From Tuctoria greenei (Eukaryota; Streptophyta; Magnoliopsida; Poales; Poaceae), in NCBI GenBank assembly GCA_036927565.1, contig JAYESD010000007.1:127322230-127386229 (forward strand): 64,000 nt of DNA, given 5' to 3'. Position numbers and translations under genes: made by a program. This document shows, one piece after another, positions 31,035-41,992 of the stretch. The notes beneath the pieces are model-generated. The model saw only the letters and a list, made by a program, of their open reading frames with translations, ran no database searches and was not told where the DNA came from. Numbering within the stretch: the stretch's first letter is position 1; every line of letters begins with the position of its first letter.

Positions 31035-33270
31035 ATGGGGCGTCAACGTCAGTCATGACATCGGCGGACAACAACCCTGAACACACACGTCATGCTGCGC
31101 GTGCTCTTCTTCAACATCCACTGCCTCCAGGAGCATCTTAGGGTGCAATGGAGCAGTGGAGAGCTAATGTGGAATACTTGGTTGCAGCAGCAGCCGATCG
31201 CATCAGCAACCAAAGTCTCCCCCCCCGGGGCGGGCCCCATCACAGCATCAGACCGTGTCGGGTAGACTTGGTCTGCATGCTTCACAACACAGCAGGTGTG
31301 CTGCATCTCAGCGGGTGACGCCGCTGCCTTCCGGGGCGTGATGCACCCATACGGTAACCAGGCTTTCGACTCACGACCTCCGGGCAGAGCTTGATCGCCG
31401 TTACCGTCAACAGGACAGTCGCGTCCATATCGAGCGTGTTCGCGAGAGGCGAGAGGCTCGAGACAGTCCTGTTCCCGAGGGAGTAGGAGGAGGTTGTTCT
31501 GCCCTAGCCATGCACCTACGCATGGTCAGATGGCCGTAGAAGTTTCGGCCTCACCTGCCGGAGAAATTTGATGGGACTGTCAACCCCGCCGAATTTCTCC
31601 AAATCTACTCCACCGCTATCCTCGCGGCTGGAGGCAATGAGGTCGTAATGGCCAATTATTTCCTCGTGGCTTTGACTGGGACCACCAGGTCCTGGTTCAT
31701 GAGCCTCCCGCTCGACTCCATCAACAGTTGGGCGGAACTGTGCCAACAGTTCACTGCCAACTTCGGGAGTTTGTACACCCAACCAGGCACCGAACTGGAC
31801 ATTTTTGCTGTCAAGCAGAAGGGGGGAGAGTCCCTGCGATCCTTCATCTAGAGGTTCTCCCAGGTACAAAACACTATACCTTCTATCTCAAGCGCTTGTG
31901 TCATTGTGGCATTTAGACAGGGCGTACGAGACAAGAAGATGCTGGAGAAGCTGGCGACCAAGGAAATCACCAGCGTCATGGAACTCTTCAGCTTGGCAGA
32001 CAAGTGCGCCAAAGCTGTGGAGGGTCATGAAATGCACTCCCAACCACCCCCGGAGGGCAACAAGAAATCCTCGAAGGGATAAGCCACTACCTCCGGGAGT
32101 GGCAAAAAGAAGAAAAAGTCCAACGGCAAGAAAAAGCCATCCGCCGACACACACTACTGCTGTGGTCGGGGGCCACACCCTGAGAAATGACCTCGGCCCT
32201 CATCTGAAGATGGTCGCACCTCCAAGATGTGGTGTCCCATACACAAGTCGAACAACCACAACCTGGAAGGCTGCCGAGAGGTCTAGAACCTTGCCGAGCG
32301 CTACAACAAGCGCCGGGAAGAAGTTCCTTTCCATCAAAGGGAAGGAAAACAAAAAGTCGACGAAGCTCCGGTTGAAGAGGAGTTAGGCTTTCAGGACCCT
32401 AAAAAAGTCTTGAAGGCTGTTTACACCTCCATCGATGATGACTTCGACGTCTCTGACAATGAGCGTCGGAAGACCATGAACACCATCTTTGGTGGTTCGT
32501 CGGACATCACCTCTCGTCGGGTCCTCAGGACCATGCGACAGGACATGGCCTCAGTAGCTCCCACCGCCAGGGCAGAGCCGTAACAGAAGTGGATGGACAC
32601 TGCCATCACTTTCAACGCTTCAGACTGCCCTCGGAACATGATTGGAGCTGGCCAACTCCCATTGATGGTATCTCCGACCATCAACAACACCCAACTCCAC
32701 CATGTGATGGTGGACGGAGGTTCAGGGCTGAACCTCATAAGCTTTGAAGATTTCGTCAAGCTTCAACTCCGACCTTCGAATCTTCGCCCCTCCCGACCTT
32801 TCTCCGGAGTAGGTCCGGGGGCCATAACTCCACTCGGTGCTATTAGTCTCCCGGTGACCTTCGGGACCCGCGAGAATTACTGCACTGATAAGTTGGTCTT
32901 CGACGTGGCGCAGATCAACTTAGCGTTCAACTCCATTTTGGGCAGGCCAACATTGTACAAATTCATGGCTGCTGCTCATTATGGCTACTTGGTGTTGAAG
33001 ATGCTAACACCAGCAGGTGTTCTCCGGATCCGCGGAGATCGCACCGCCAGAGTGAATGCTCTAGAAGAACTCCACACACTTTTTACAGTGCAGGAGGAAG
33101 AATCTGAAAAGGAGCAAGCTCTGAAACCCTCGAGCATTTGTCATCGAGGCTTAACCTCCACACCACGCGTGCAACCAAGCGGCGACACCGACATTCCCGT
33201 CAAAGTTGTCCAAATCGGTTTCGATGCCGCTTAGACCACCCGTATATTGGGAGGTCTGAATGACAAATAG
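31035..33270 (+). pseudogene. G6 gag-protease, decayed
   Basis: Homology to G8 gag starts around 31035-31070 (NNPEH). Gag motifs: NYFLVALTGTTRSWFM, SLRSFI and FRQGVRDKKML (31640-31950). Zinc knuckle-like CPIHKSNNHNLEGC is at about 32236-32277. Protease (32590-33200) has HHVMVDGGSGLNLIS and ILGRPTLYKFMAAAHYG. There are several frame changes before 31640, stops at about 31850 (Gln), about 32081, 32581-32583 and 33232-33234, and the conserved TAG at 33268-33270. Confidence 0.82.
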
Positions 33271-36200
33271 GAACTCGCGCTCATCACTTTCCTCCGGGCT
33301 AATGTCGACGTGTTTGCCTGGCAACCGTCACAAATGCCTGGGATCCCTAGGGAAGTGATTGAGCACAATCTGAAGATCTATCCCGACGCTCGGCCTGTAC
33401 ATCAGAAGCCTCGGAAGCAATCAGTAGAGCGACAAAACTTCATACGTCAAGAAGTGAAGAAGTTGCTTGAAGCTGGATTCATGCGAGAAGTCTTCCACCC
33501 AAAATGGCTGGCAAACCCAGTCGTCGTACGCAAGGCCAGCGGGAAGCTTCAGATGTGTATCGACTACACTACACTAAATAAGGCATGTCCAAAGGATCCA
33601 TTCCCACTACCTAGAATAGATCATATAGTGGATTCCACCTCTGGGTGTGAATTACTGTGTTTCCCAGACTCATATTCTAGGCATCATCAAATCAGAATGT
33701 CTAGGGAAGATGAAGAGCATACTTTCTTCATCACAGTAGATGGATTATATTGTTACACTGCCATGCCATACAATCTCAAAAATGCTGCTTCAACGTTTGT
33801 ACGAGCTATGTACAAAACCTTTGGAGAGCTCATTAGAGACGTAGTGGAAGTGTACGTCGATGACATCGTCGTCAAGATCAAGAACAAGGAGTCATTCCTT
33901 GACACCTTGCAAGCTGTCTTCGACAAGTTGCGAGTCACACGCACAAAGCTAAACCCAGACAAGTGTGTCTTTGGGGTTAGCTCCGGAAAGCTTCTTGGCT
34001 TCTTGGTGAACCACCGAGAAATAGAAGCAAATCCGGCGAAGATTAAAGCTATTGAAGATATGCGGCCACCAGCCCTCATCAAGGATGTCCAGAAGCTGAC
34101 TGGATGTCTAGCTTCCCTCAGCCGGTTCATCTCAAGACTGGCGGAATGGGTGCTACCATTCTTCAAGTTATTGAGGAAGTCCGGACCATTCCAATGGTCT
34201 GAAGAAGCAGAAAAGGCATTCCAGGAGCTGAAGCAGCTCCTCACCACTCTACCAACCTTGGTAGCTCCGAATCCTAGTGAGCCACTTCTGCTTTACATTT
34301 CAGCAACTGACGAAGTTGTCAGCATGGTCCTGGTTGCGGAAAGACCGGAACCACCTCCACTTCAGGAGCCCAGACCCCTCGGGGAGGGTTTGGAGCTACT
34401 TGAATGCGAGTCTGGGTCCCAGCTCCCAGACCCTGATCCTCAAGGCGAGACGCCGGAGGATCCATCTCCTTCCAATGAAGGAGTCACTACTGCTGAACAA
34501 GAAGATTCGGATCCCTCCGAGAAGGTCCGGATCACTTCAGAAGAAGCTTAGGGTTCCTCCAGCCGGAACTCAGAGGTCCCCAAACAAGGTCCGGACCCCT
34601 CCGAGAGGGTGTGGGTTGATGAGGAGGAAGCTCCGGGCCCCTTCGGGAGGGTCCAAACAGTCCAACGTCCAGTATACTTCATCAGCGAAGTACTCCATGA
34701 CACCAAGACTCGGTACCTGGAGGTGCATAAGCTGCTTTATGCAGCCCTTATTGCTTCTAGGAAGATCCAACACTACTTCCAAGCTGACAAGATTTCAGTG
34801 GTAACTTCTTATCCACTGCGTGCAATCTTGCATAACCCTAATTTTACTGGGAACATTGCAAAGTGGGCAGCGGAATTGGCCGAGTTCAACCTTGAATTCG
34901 TCCCAAGACAAGCGATTAAGAGTCAATCATTGGCGGACTTCGTGGCGGAATGGACCCCCTCTCCATCAAATCCAGGGGGCCCCAATGAGCAGAAGTTGGA
35001 ACCCAAGGTTTCGGTCTTCATTGAGCCTCACTGGACTCTCTACTTCAACGGCTCCGTGCAGAAGCATGGGGCTGGAGCTGGAGTCCTTCTCCTCGCTCCG
35101 ACCGGGGAGAAGGTCAAATACATGGTTCACCTTGACTTCAAGGCGACCAACAACATGGCGGAGTATGAAGCACTAATCTATGGGCTCTAGGTGGCACTAT
35201 CGTATGGTGTCAAGCAGCTGTTGGTAAAGGGTGATTCACAGCTTGTTGTAAAACAAGTCAAAGGTGAATGCTGCTACAATAACCCTCAACTAGCTGCATA
35301 CCTACTTGAAGTCCAAAAACTTCAGAAGGACTTCGAAGTCCTGGATCTCTGCCATGTCCAGCGTCTCAACAATGCTGAAGTTGACGAACTCTCGACGAAA
35401 GCTTCAGCCGGAGCTCTAGCTCCCGACGGAACCTTCATCCGGAGGTTGTCTAAACCTATAGCTCAACCTGCCGAACTGAGCGAAGGGGGCGATACCAGCA
35501 CCTCGAAGCTGGCGGTCCCGATGGCCCTGTTACCATGGCGCCCATCAATAGTCATAGGTGCTGCAGGAAGCTCCGAGCAACCAGCCACGCAAGACTCAAA
35601 TCCTCAAGATAGCTCCGATGCATGGATCTCGGAGATCCGGAGCTACTTGAAAGACAATTTCCTTCCTGAAGATAATGTATCTGCTAATCAGATAGTCAGA
35701 TTGACTAAAAGATACACACTGGTAGAAGGGGATCTCTACCGGCGTGGTGCCAATGGCGTCCTAATGCGGTGCATTACAAGGGAAGAAGGCTGCGAGCTCC
35801 TCGCAAAAATCCTTGGAGGCGAGTGTGGAAACCACGCGTCTTCCCGCACGCTGGTGGGTAAAGCCTTTCGGCATGGTTTTTACTGGCCTACAGCACTCCA
35901 GGATGCAACTGAGCTAGTGAAGAAATGCGAAGCATGCCAGTTCGATGCGAAGCAAATCCACACACCAGCTCAGCCTCTACAAATGATACCTCCTACATGG
36001 CCTTTCGTTGTGCGGGGGATGGATATCTTGGGACCTTTCCCAAGAGCCATCGGAGGTTACAAGTTCCTGTACGTTGCCATTGACAAGTTCACCAAATGGC
36101 CGGAAGCAACTCCAGTTGTGACAATAAACAAGCAATCAGCTATCAACTTCTTGCAGTCCATCGTATGCAGATTTGGAGTTCCAAACAAGATCATAAGTGA

Positions 36201-36858
36201 TAACGGGACCCAATTCACAAGCTCTGTGTTCCAAGGATATTGCGAAGACCTCGGCATTCAGGTCAACTACGCTTCTATAGCTCACCCAGCAAGCAATGGC
36301 CAAGCTGAGAGAGCAAATGCAGAAATCCTAAAAGGACTCAAGACGCGCACATATGAGTGCCTGAAAAAACATGGAGCCAACTGGATCGAAGAGCTTCCAC
36401 CCACCTTGTGAGCAAACAGGGCAACTCCAAATCGGTCAACTGGAGAGACACCATTCTTCCTGGTGTACGGAGCTGAAGCAGTTCTTCCTCCGGAAATCAC
36501 CTTGGGGTTGCTCTGGGTCTGGAACTTCGACGATGCCACGCAGGACCAGCTCCGGCGTGAAGACCTTGACCTCCTTGATGAGGGAAGGTGCCGAGCAGCT
36601 GTTCGAAATGCCTGATACGGCCAAGCTCTTCAGCGCTATCACCAAAGGCATGTTCACAGCCGACAGCTCGAGGAAGGCGATCTGGTGCTATGAAGAATAC
36701 AAACTCGAGAAGGGTTAAACCAACTCTCCCCTAGCTGGGAAGGACCCTTCCGAGTTATCAAAGTATCCCGTCCTGGATGCGTTCGTTCGGCAACCGAGGA
36801 TGGGACACCTCTCCCTAAATCTTGGAACATTGAGCACCTCCGTAAGTTCTACGCTTAA
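33271..36858 (+). pseudogene. G6 pol (RT, two RNase H domains, integrase), decayed late
   Basis: RT motifs FAWQPSQMPGIPREV, MCIDYTTLNKACPKDPF, FPDSYSRHHQI (usual form FLDAYSGYHQI) and YVDDIVVKI. A Pro/Glu-rich linker of about 100 residues (34340-34660) with repeated DPSExV units splits the first RNase H-like region, which resumes at QRPVYFISEVL. The second RNase H has LYFNGS, NNMAEYEAL, KGDSQLV and EVDELSTKAS. Integrase has the zinc region ending CEACQFDAK, then RGMDILGPFP, SDNGTQF and SNGQAERANAE (D, D, E intact). Stops: TAG 34549-34551, TAG 35188-35190, TGA 36409-36411. Scrambled after about 36510. End LRKFYA at 36856-36858. Confidence 0.85.
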
Positions 36859-37041
36859 TATCACGGAGGTGAGTCTGTAGTTACATGTGGTGTATGTTAT
36901 AGAGTCATTGTACAGAGTCGGGTAGCTCCTCCGGGAGAACAACCGAACCTTCCTTGGAAGGTCCGCAAAGTTCAGGCAACACTTGTCACAGTTCCAGAAC
37001 TAAAAGTGTAGCTAGCTACCCTGGGTCAAACGAGAAATACA

Positions 37042-37075
37042 ACACACTTAGCCTGATTCCGTACCCTAAGAGTGT
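37042..37075. other. Conserved hairpin of G6, first
   Basis: ACAC (37042-37045) pairs with GTGT (37072-37075), and CTTAG (37047-37051) with CTAAG (37066-37070); loop CCTGATTCCGTACC. The outer stem differs from the G2 hairpins but still pairs. Confidence 0.55.
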
Positions 37076-37329
37076 ACTTTTTTCCCCTGTACCCCAGACC
37101 TATAATGAAAGACATCATTATGTGAAAACAGACTCCACGTGCATTTATTTTGTACAAGCTCAATATTTTTTATTTTTCTCTTTCTTGTCTATAACAAAGT
37201 TGTGCAATTCTCAAGAAACATTAGCTAGAATAATTCATGTATGATTCAAGTTGCAGTGTTAATTCTTTCGGGTCTTAGCATTGTTGAATGGTCCACTCGC
37301 CTGAGTACCGCCAAGCCAATCTAGGTCCG

Positions 37330-37377
37330 GAGTGTGCTATCGACTTAGCCTGGTCCTGCACCCTAAGTACGCCACTC
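37330..37377. other. Conserved hairpin of G6, second
   Basis: GAGTG (37330-37334) pairs with CACTC (37373-37377), and CTTAG (37344-37348) with CTAAG (37363-37367); loop CCTGGTCCTGCACC. Confidence 0.55.
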
Positions 37378-38148
37378 TACCTACACCTCGGCAGGCCGAA
37401 GTAAGGCGAGTCCAGAAATGATCGGACCTGAAGAAAACAAATAAATGTGCTTGGTTGTATTTAGAATTGCTGTCGAGCTAAAATATCTTTCGGGAATAGT
37501 AAGACGCAATTGAGTTATAGACATGAAATGGATTTTACTATTTTTCTTGACTTCAGTGTGCAGGAAAAATAAAGATCTCATGGTGATGGTGAATGAAGCC
37601 GGAGCTATCAAAGCCCCGACGCCCCTTAAGGTGGTCTACTGTCGATGTTTCAAACATTGATAGTAGACATCGCCGGAGCTACAAAGTACTGGCAAATCCA
37701 GGGGGTTAGCCGTCAACGTGAAGAAAAGATGGTGGGAAGACTCCCCGGTGGGGTCTGCTGTCGATGCACCACACGTTGATAGTGGTCGCTGCCGGAGCTA
37801 CCAAGCTCCGACAACCCTAGAGGACTAATTGTCGATGCTCTATGTGTTGACAAGGGCCACTGCCAGAGCTACTAAGCTCCGACAACCTCAGGGGACCCCT
37901 ACTATTAGCGACTGCAGACCTATGTTGTACAAGTTCGAAGCATGCAAGTCTTCAACAACTGTTACATCCTCTTGGTACATGTTCACAATCAAATTGTGTA
38001 CATCTACCAGGGGGCCAAGTGAGACAAAGGTGTTGAAGACAAAAATGAAATTCATAAAAAACTTGGATTTCATTAATATGGAGACAAGAGATTACAAAAT
38101 TGAAGAAAAAGAAGAGAGGATACAAGCGGGAGCTACAAAGAGAGAGTC

Positions 38149-41113
38149 CTAGACCCCATGGAAGAACGAGGCGACCTTTTGGGCAACCTTCGACACGCTG
38201 GCTTTGGCGGCCTCTCCCTCTCCGTCGATGGGGCCTTCAAGCACCGGGTCCAATGGGAAGTGAGGGCCCCGACTTGTGTAGCACGTTAGCATGTACTCTG
38301 CGACGTTCTTCACCAGGGATTGCCCTTTGTTTTCCAGTTGGTCCGCGATGACATCGCCCATCTTGGTGAGCTTGTTGCCCGCCGAGCTCAACGCCTGCAA
38401 GGCCTGGTCCAACTCCGGCTCCGGATCATCCGGACGCACGGGACCAAAAAGTCCCAAACTTGTTGGGACCCCACAACCCTTGAGCCTCGCACCTCTTCCA
38501 AGGATCTCTTGGTCACAGCAAGCTCCGAATTCTCCTGAGCAAGGCGCTCTACCTCTTTGGCATTCTGCTGAATCTTTTCAGCAACCTGTCTTTCGAGTTT
38601 ACCGAGCTCCTCCTCCCGGAGGTGGATCTTGTTCCGGCGGTTGACCAGGTCCTTCTCCCGGCTCCGCACTTTCTTCTCTCTAGCAGCAATTTCATTCTCC
38701 CTCCCGTGGTGGTCCTGTCCTCGCTGCCAGGCCTTCTTCTCCTCTTTCTCGCAGCGCTCCTCCAACTTCTTGGCGCGCTCCATGAGACTCTTGTCACCCA
38801 GAGTTAGCCTCTGAGTAAGCTCCTACTCCCTCTTCACGAGGTCATCCTGCAGCTCCAGGAGTTTTTGCTCCTTATCTTCGAGCTTTTTCTCCTGCTTCTC
38901 AAGAGCCTTCCGACGCTTGACGAGGCTGTCGTAGATGGCGCTGAGCTTCTCTTCGCGATCATTCGCTGCATTATTAGCAGCTACGGCCTGTCCGTGGATG
39001 GCCTGGGACTGGTTGTCGAGGGATCGCACCATGCTTTCCCTCTCGTCCAGCAGCTGACCCCAGTACTCCAACCGAGCTTTCTCGTTTTTACCCACTCCTT
39101 ATTGTCGGCCAGCCTCGACTGCGCCAGCTTGGTCTCGAATTGGAGCCGGTTGCGCCACCTCCTAAGGGTTTGGCACTCCTCCTCGAGGGCCTTGCTGTCG
39201 TGGTAAAAGGTCAGCTGCACTTGACGAAGACTGGAGCAGGCGTTGTCAATAGACAGCGACAAAGGGATTGGCTCCGGGCCTGTTGGGGTCTTCTCCGCTG
39301 GCTCCAGCGGGTTCTCCGTAACAAAAATCGGGTCCCACTCTACAAGAGCGGTCCCGTGAGCTTCCACGGCACTAGGGTCATCCTCCGGGATAGCCTCGTC
39401 CGCGTCGAGGAAGGTCCTGCAGCAGAAGTTCCTACCTTCGGAGTCGGCTCCAGAGGTCCTGCCGTCTGGTCATCAGCAACTGGTCCCTCAGGCGGGGGAC
39501 CTACAACCTCCTCTTGGCACCCTGGCTCAGGCGCGGGCACCTGCAGAACCACTACCTCCGGGGCAGGCGTTGAAGGTTCGGTCGGAGCTGAAGCCACTTC
39601 CGGCTCTGACGCCGGCGCATCCTCCACCGCTGGTTCAGGCGCTGGTGCCTCAACTGCCATTAGCTCAGGCGCCGACACTTCTTCGACAATCGGCTCAGGC
39701 GCCGGAACTTCATCAAAATGAGCCTCTGCCGTCGGAACTTCATCAACCACCGGCTCTACCGCCGGGGCTTCATCAACACCCGGCTCCACTGCTGGGGCTT
39801 CATCAACCACCAGCTCCGCTGTCGGGGCTTCAACAAAATTCGGCTCTAGGGCCGGGACTGCAGCTACCTCCGTCTCTAAGGTCAGAGTGTCCATCATCTC
39901 AGCATCCAAACCTGGAGCTTCAACCTCTGGAGCTAGTGCCACTGGTACATCTTCATTCCCGTGGCCCGGCGCTACCACGAAAGCTTCAAGGGATGACTCG
40001 AGGTCAAGGACCACGACAGTTGGCGCCGGAGCTGTCGTGACCTCAGCCACCTCTTGGGGCGGCGCTGGGATTGGAGTAGGAGCCCCCGCCTGCACAGCCC
40101 CAGCTGCTGCTGCAGGAGCCAAAGCTTCAGCCCCTTTCTTGGGTACCCTGTGGATGAAGGAGAAATAAACTCAAAACATGATTATAACAAAAACAATCAA
40201 CTGAGATAAAAAATCAAACTTACCTTGCAAGTCTTCCGCTCCATCTAGTGCGGAACCTCTTCACCGGACGCTCAGGACCGGACCCTGTCTCCACTGGTGT
40301 AGTAGCTCCGGAAGGCTCCCCGGAGCTTGCTGCCACCGTCGGCGTAATCTTGGTAGAGGCCCTCCTCGACTGAGAAGGACCCTCAGACCTCCTCTACTGG
40401 AGCCACATGGCCGGAGCTAGCACCCCGGGGAGATGCTGATGCTAGAGTGGTTGCCGCTGTTGAAGACCTCCCCCTCCGAGGAGAAGGAGGTGTCGTGGAA
40501 GGAGCAGGTCTGATGGACCTCCCGTCAGCATGCTTCAACTTCCTCTTGCGGCTCGAGGGATCAGCCAACTCCTTGCCCTTGCCTACGACTTCAGTTCTTG
40601 GCTTTGGGGCGGGAATGGAGCCATCCTCCAAAGCTCCGGGGATCGCCACCCCGGAGGTTGATCGCCTCTCCATCAAGCCCAAGTCGTCCAACAGCGACAT
40701 CTTCCTCCGGAGCTCTCTGCACTCCTCTGGTATCATATTCAGAGGCAGGAAGGCCGCCGGTGGAGACACGTCGCCAAGGCCGATGTTCCCAGGCTGGAAC
40801 TTCTTGAGATGGGTCTTCAAGGCTTCACCGGCCAAGTTGGTGTCCAAGCCGACTTCAATGCGGTTGGTATCCATCTCACTATTGAAGGCCCAGGCAGACC
40901 GACTCCTAGCCCTCAGCGGAGCCCACCTGTTTGTCAAGAAGTTACCGAAGACCATCTGCGGGGTCACCCCACCTTTGACACATTCCTGGATTCTGTCCAG
41001 GATGGGCCTGTACTCCCTCGACAGCTCCGACACATCACTCCAAGTGTCGGTGTCAATGCGAGGAAGGCCATCAGGCAGCTCCAGCCACTCGTGTCCCTCA
41101 ACGGCTCCAGCTC
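38149..41113 (-). pseudogene. G6 antisense accessory ORF (aORF copy c), N-terminus deleted
   Basis: It reads from the LTR edge (41113) down to a TAG at 38149-38151. Exon 1 keeps only the second half (about 41090-40224: LPRIDTDTWSDVSELS, NFLTNRWAPLRARSR, SRKRKLKHADGRSIR, VKRFRTRWSG). Intron 40148-40223. Exon 2 (40147-38149) has a linker of about 12-residue repeats such as VDEAPAVEPVVDEVP, the conserved VEWDPIFV and GPEPIPLSLSIDNACSSL block, a long coiled coil (about 39090-38500) and the C-terminus DPVLEGPIDGEGEAAKAS. Frame changes near 39360, 39100 and 38440. Its left half of exon 1, its promoter and the PPT are gone exactly where the LTR starts. Confidence 0.82.
40148..40223 (-). other. Spliceosomal intron of aORF copy c
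   Basis: 76 bp on the minus strand, donor TGCAAG|GTAAGT, acceptor CATCCACAG|GGTACCC, phase 2, directly before V-P-K-K. It has the best donor of the three copies. Confidence 0.78.
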
Positions 41114-41992
41114 TGTCTGTACCCTGCGTACCGTATACCCCTTGGGACTGCAAAAAGACTAAAAGAACTTCACCTGTCTGAGTTGAAGACCTCCGAAGGC
41201 CCCACGTGTCATACGGGCCTGGACCTGCCTCCCTTTCATGGTTAGTCCCTGTGCTGCCACGTGTATCCTACAACCGGAGCTACATCCCACATATGGGAAA
41301 AGCTCCGAGCTAAGTACCTATGCGGCACCTCTCTGGACCTAACCCCCGACAGAGGGAAGCTCCGGTCCTAACACGTGTATAACATCACCGGACCTACCCG
41401 TACCAAACGGTAAGCTCCAGAGCTGCCACGTGTCCAACCACTAGACCTTCAACTTTAACAAGCAGACTGGAGGACCCCCAACGGCTCGGACCTTCAAGGG
41501 ACAATCAAGGACTTCAAGGCCCAATTAAGTGTCATTAATACCATCTTAATGACACACGATCGGAGGGCCCATAATACTAGTAACGGCACTATCAAGGCTC
41601 GTTACCACGCTATTAAGGGTAATTAAACTCATTAATTGTGTATTAAGCATCAGTAACCGCCAGGGCCACATGTCGGGCCAGGCTAACGATATAACGACCA
41701 GTCCTTGTACTATAAAAGGATTGGTCGAGTGATACACAGGGGAGGATGATCCCTGACTCGCTCAGACTCTTCCATTCTTGGCTCTGACACACGCTCGCAA
41801 GTGCTCAGAAGCTGAATACAACAACTACACACCCCGTGGAGTAGGGTATTATGCTTAGGCGGCCCGAATTGCATAAATCCTCGTGTCAATTTGCCATCGT
41901 GTTCTGAATCTCTGCGCGCCCACTACCGAACTACAAACTCCGTGGGCTGCCAACGGTAGTACCGGGAGAATTGCCAGAACCAGACTCCGACA
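41114..41992 (+). repeat. 3' LTR of G6 (family B)
   Basis: 879 bp, TGTCTGTACC...CTCCGACA, with TATA CTATAAAAGG at 41710-41719 and the GGAGTAGGGTATTATGC block. Both edges abut aORF sequence in opposite orientations: copy c to the left, copy d to the right. Confidence 0.88.

Larger units (their letters stand above)
36859..38148 (+). other. Post-pol non-coding block of G6
   Basis: Equivalent to 12110-13548 of G2. It has hairpins at 37042-37075 and 37330-37377, and a degenerate array at about 37600-37900 built of GCCGGAGCTACyAAGCTCCGAC-type units separated by GGGG..CTGTCGATG-type segments. Further right it is AT-rich with nothing recognisable. Confidence 0.65.
31004..41992 (+). mobile_element. 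G6: Tat-type gypsy element lacking its 5' LTR
   Basis: Order: decayed gag from about 31035, protease, conserved UAG, RT, RNase H, second RNase H, integrase, post-pol block, antisense aORF (copy c), 3' LTR (41114-41992). It is closely similar to G8. The 5' LTR, PBS and first part of gag are missing, and the left junction runs straight into the aORF of G4 near 31003. The aORF also lacks its N-terminus exactly at the LTR boundary. G6 probably inserted in the G4 aORF and later lost its left edge together with a piece of G4. Confidence 0.85.

Noticed and set aside
41883..41992. Open frame entering aORF copy d from the G6 LTR
   Set aside because: The upstream part is LTR sequence; the fusion is an accident of the junction, not a designed start.
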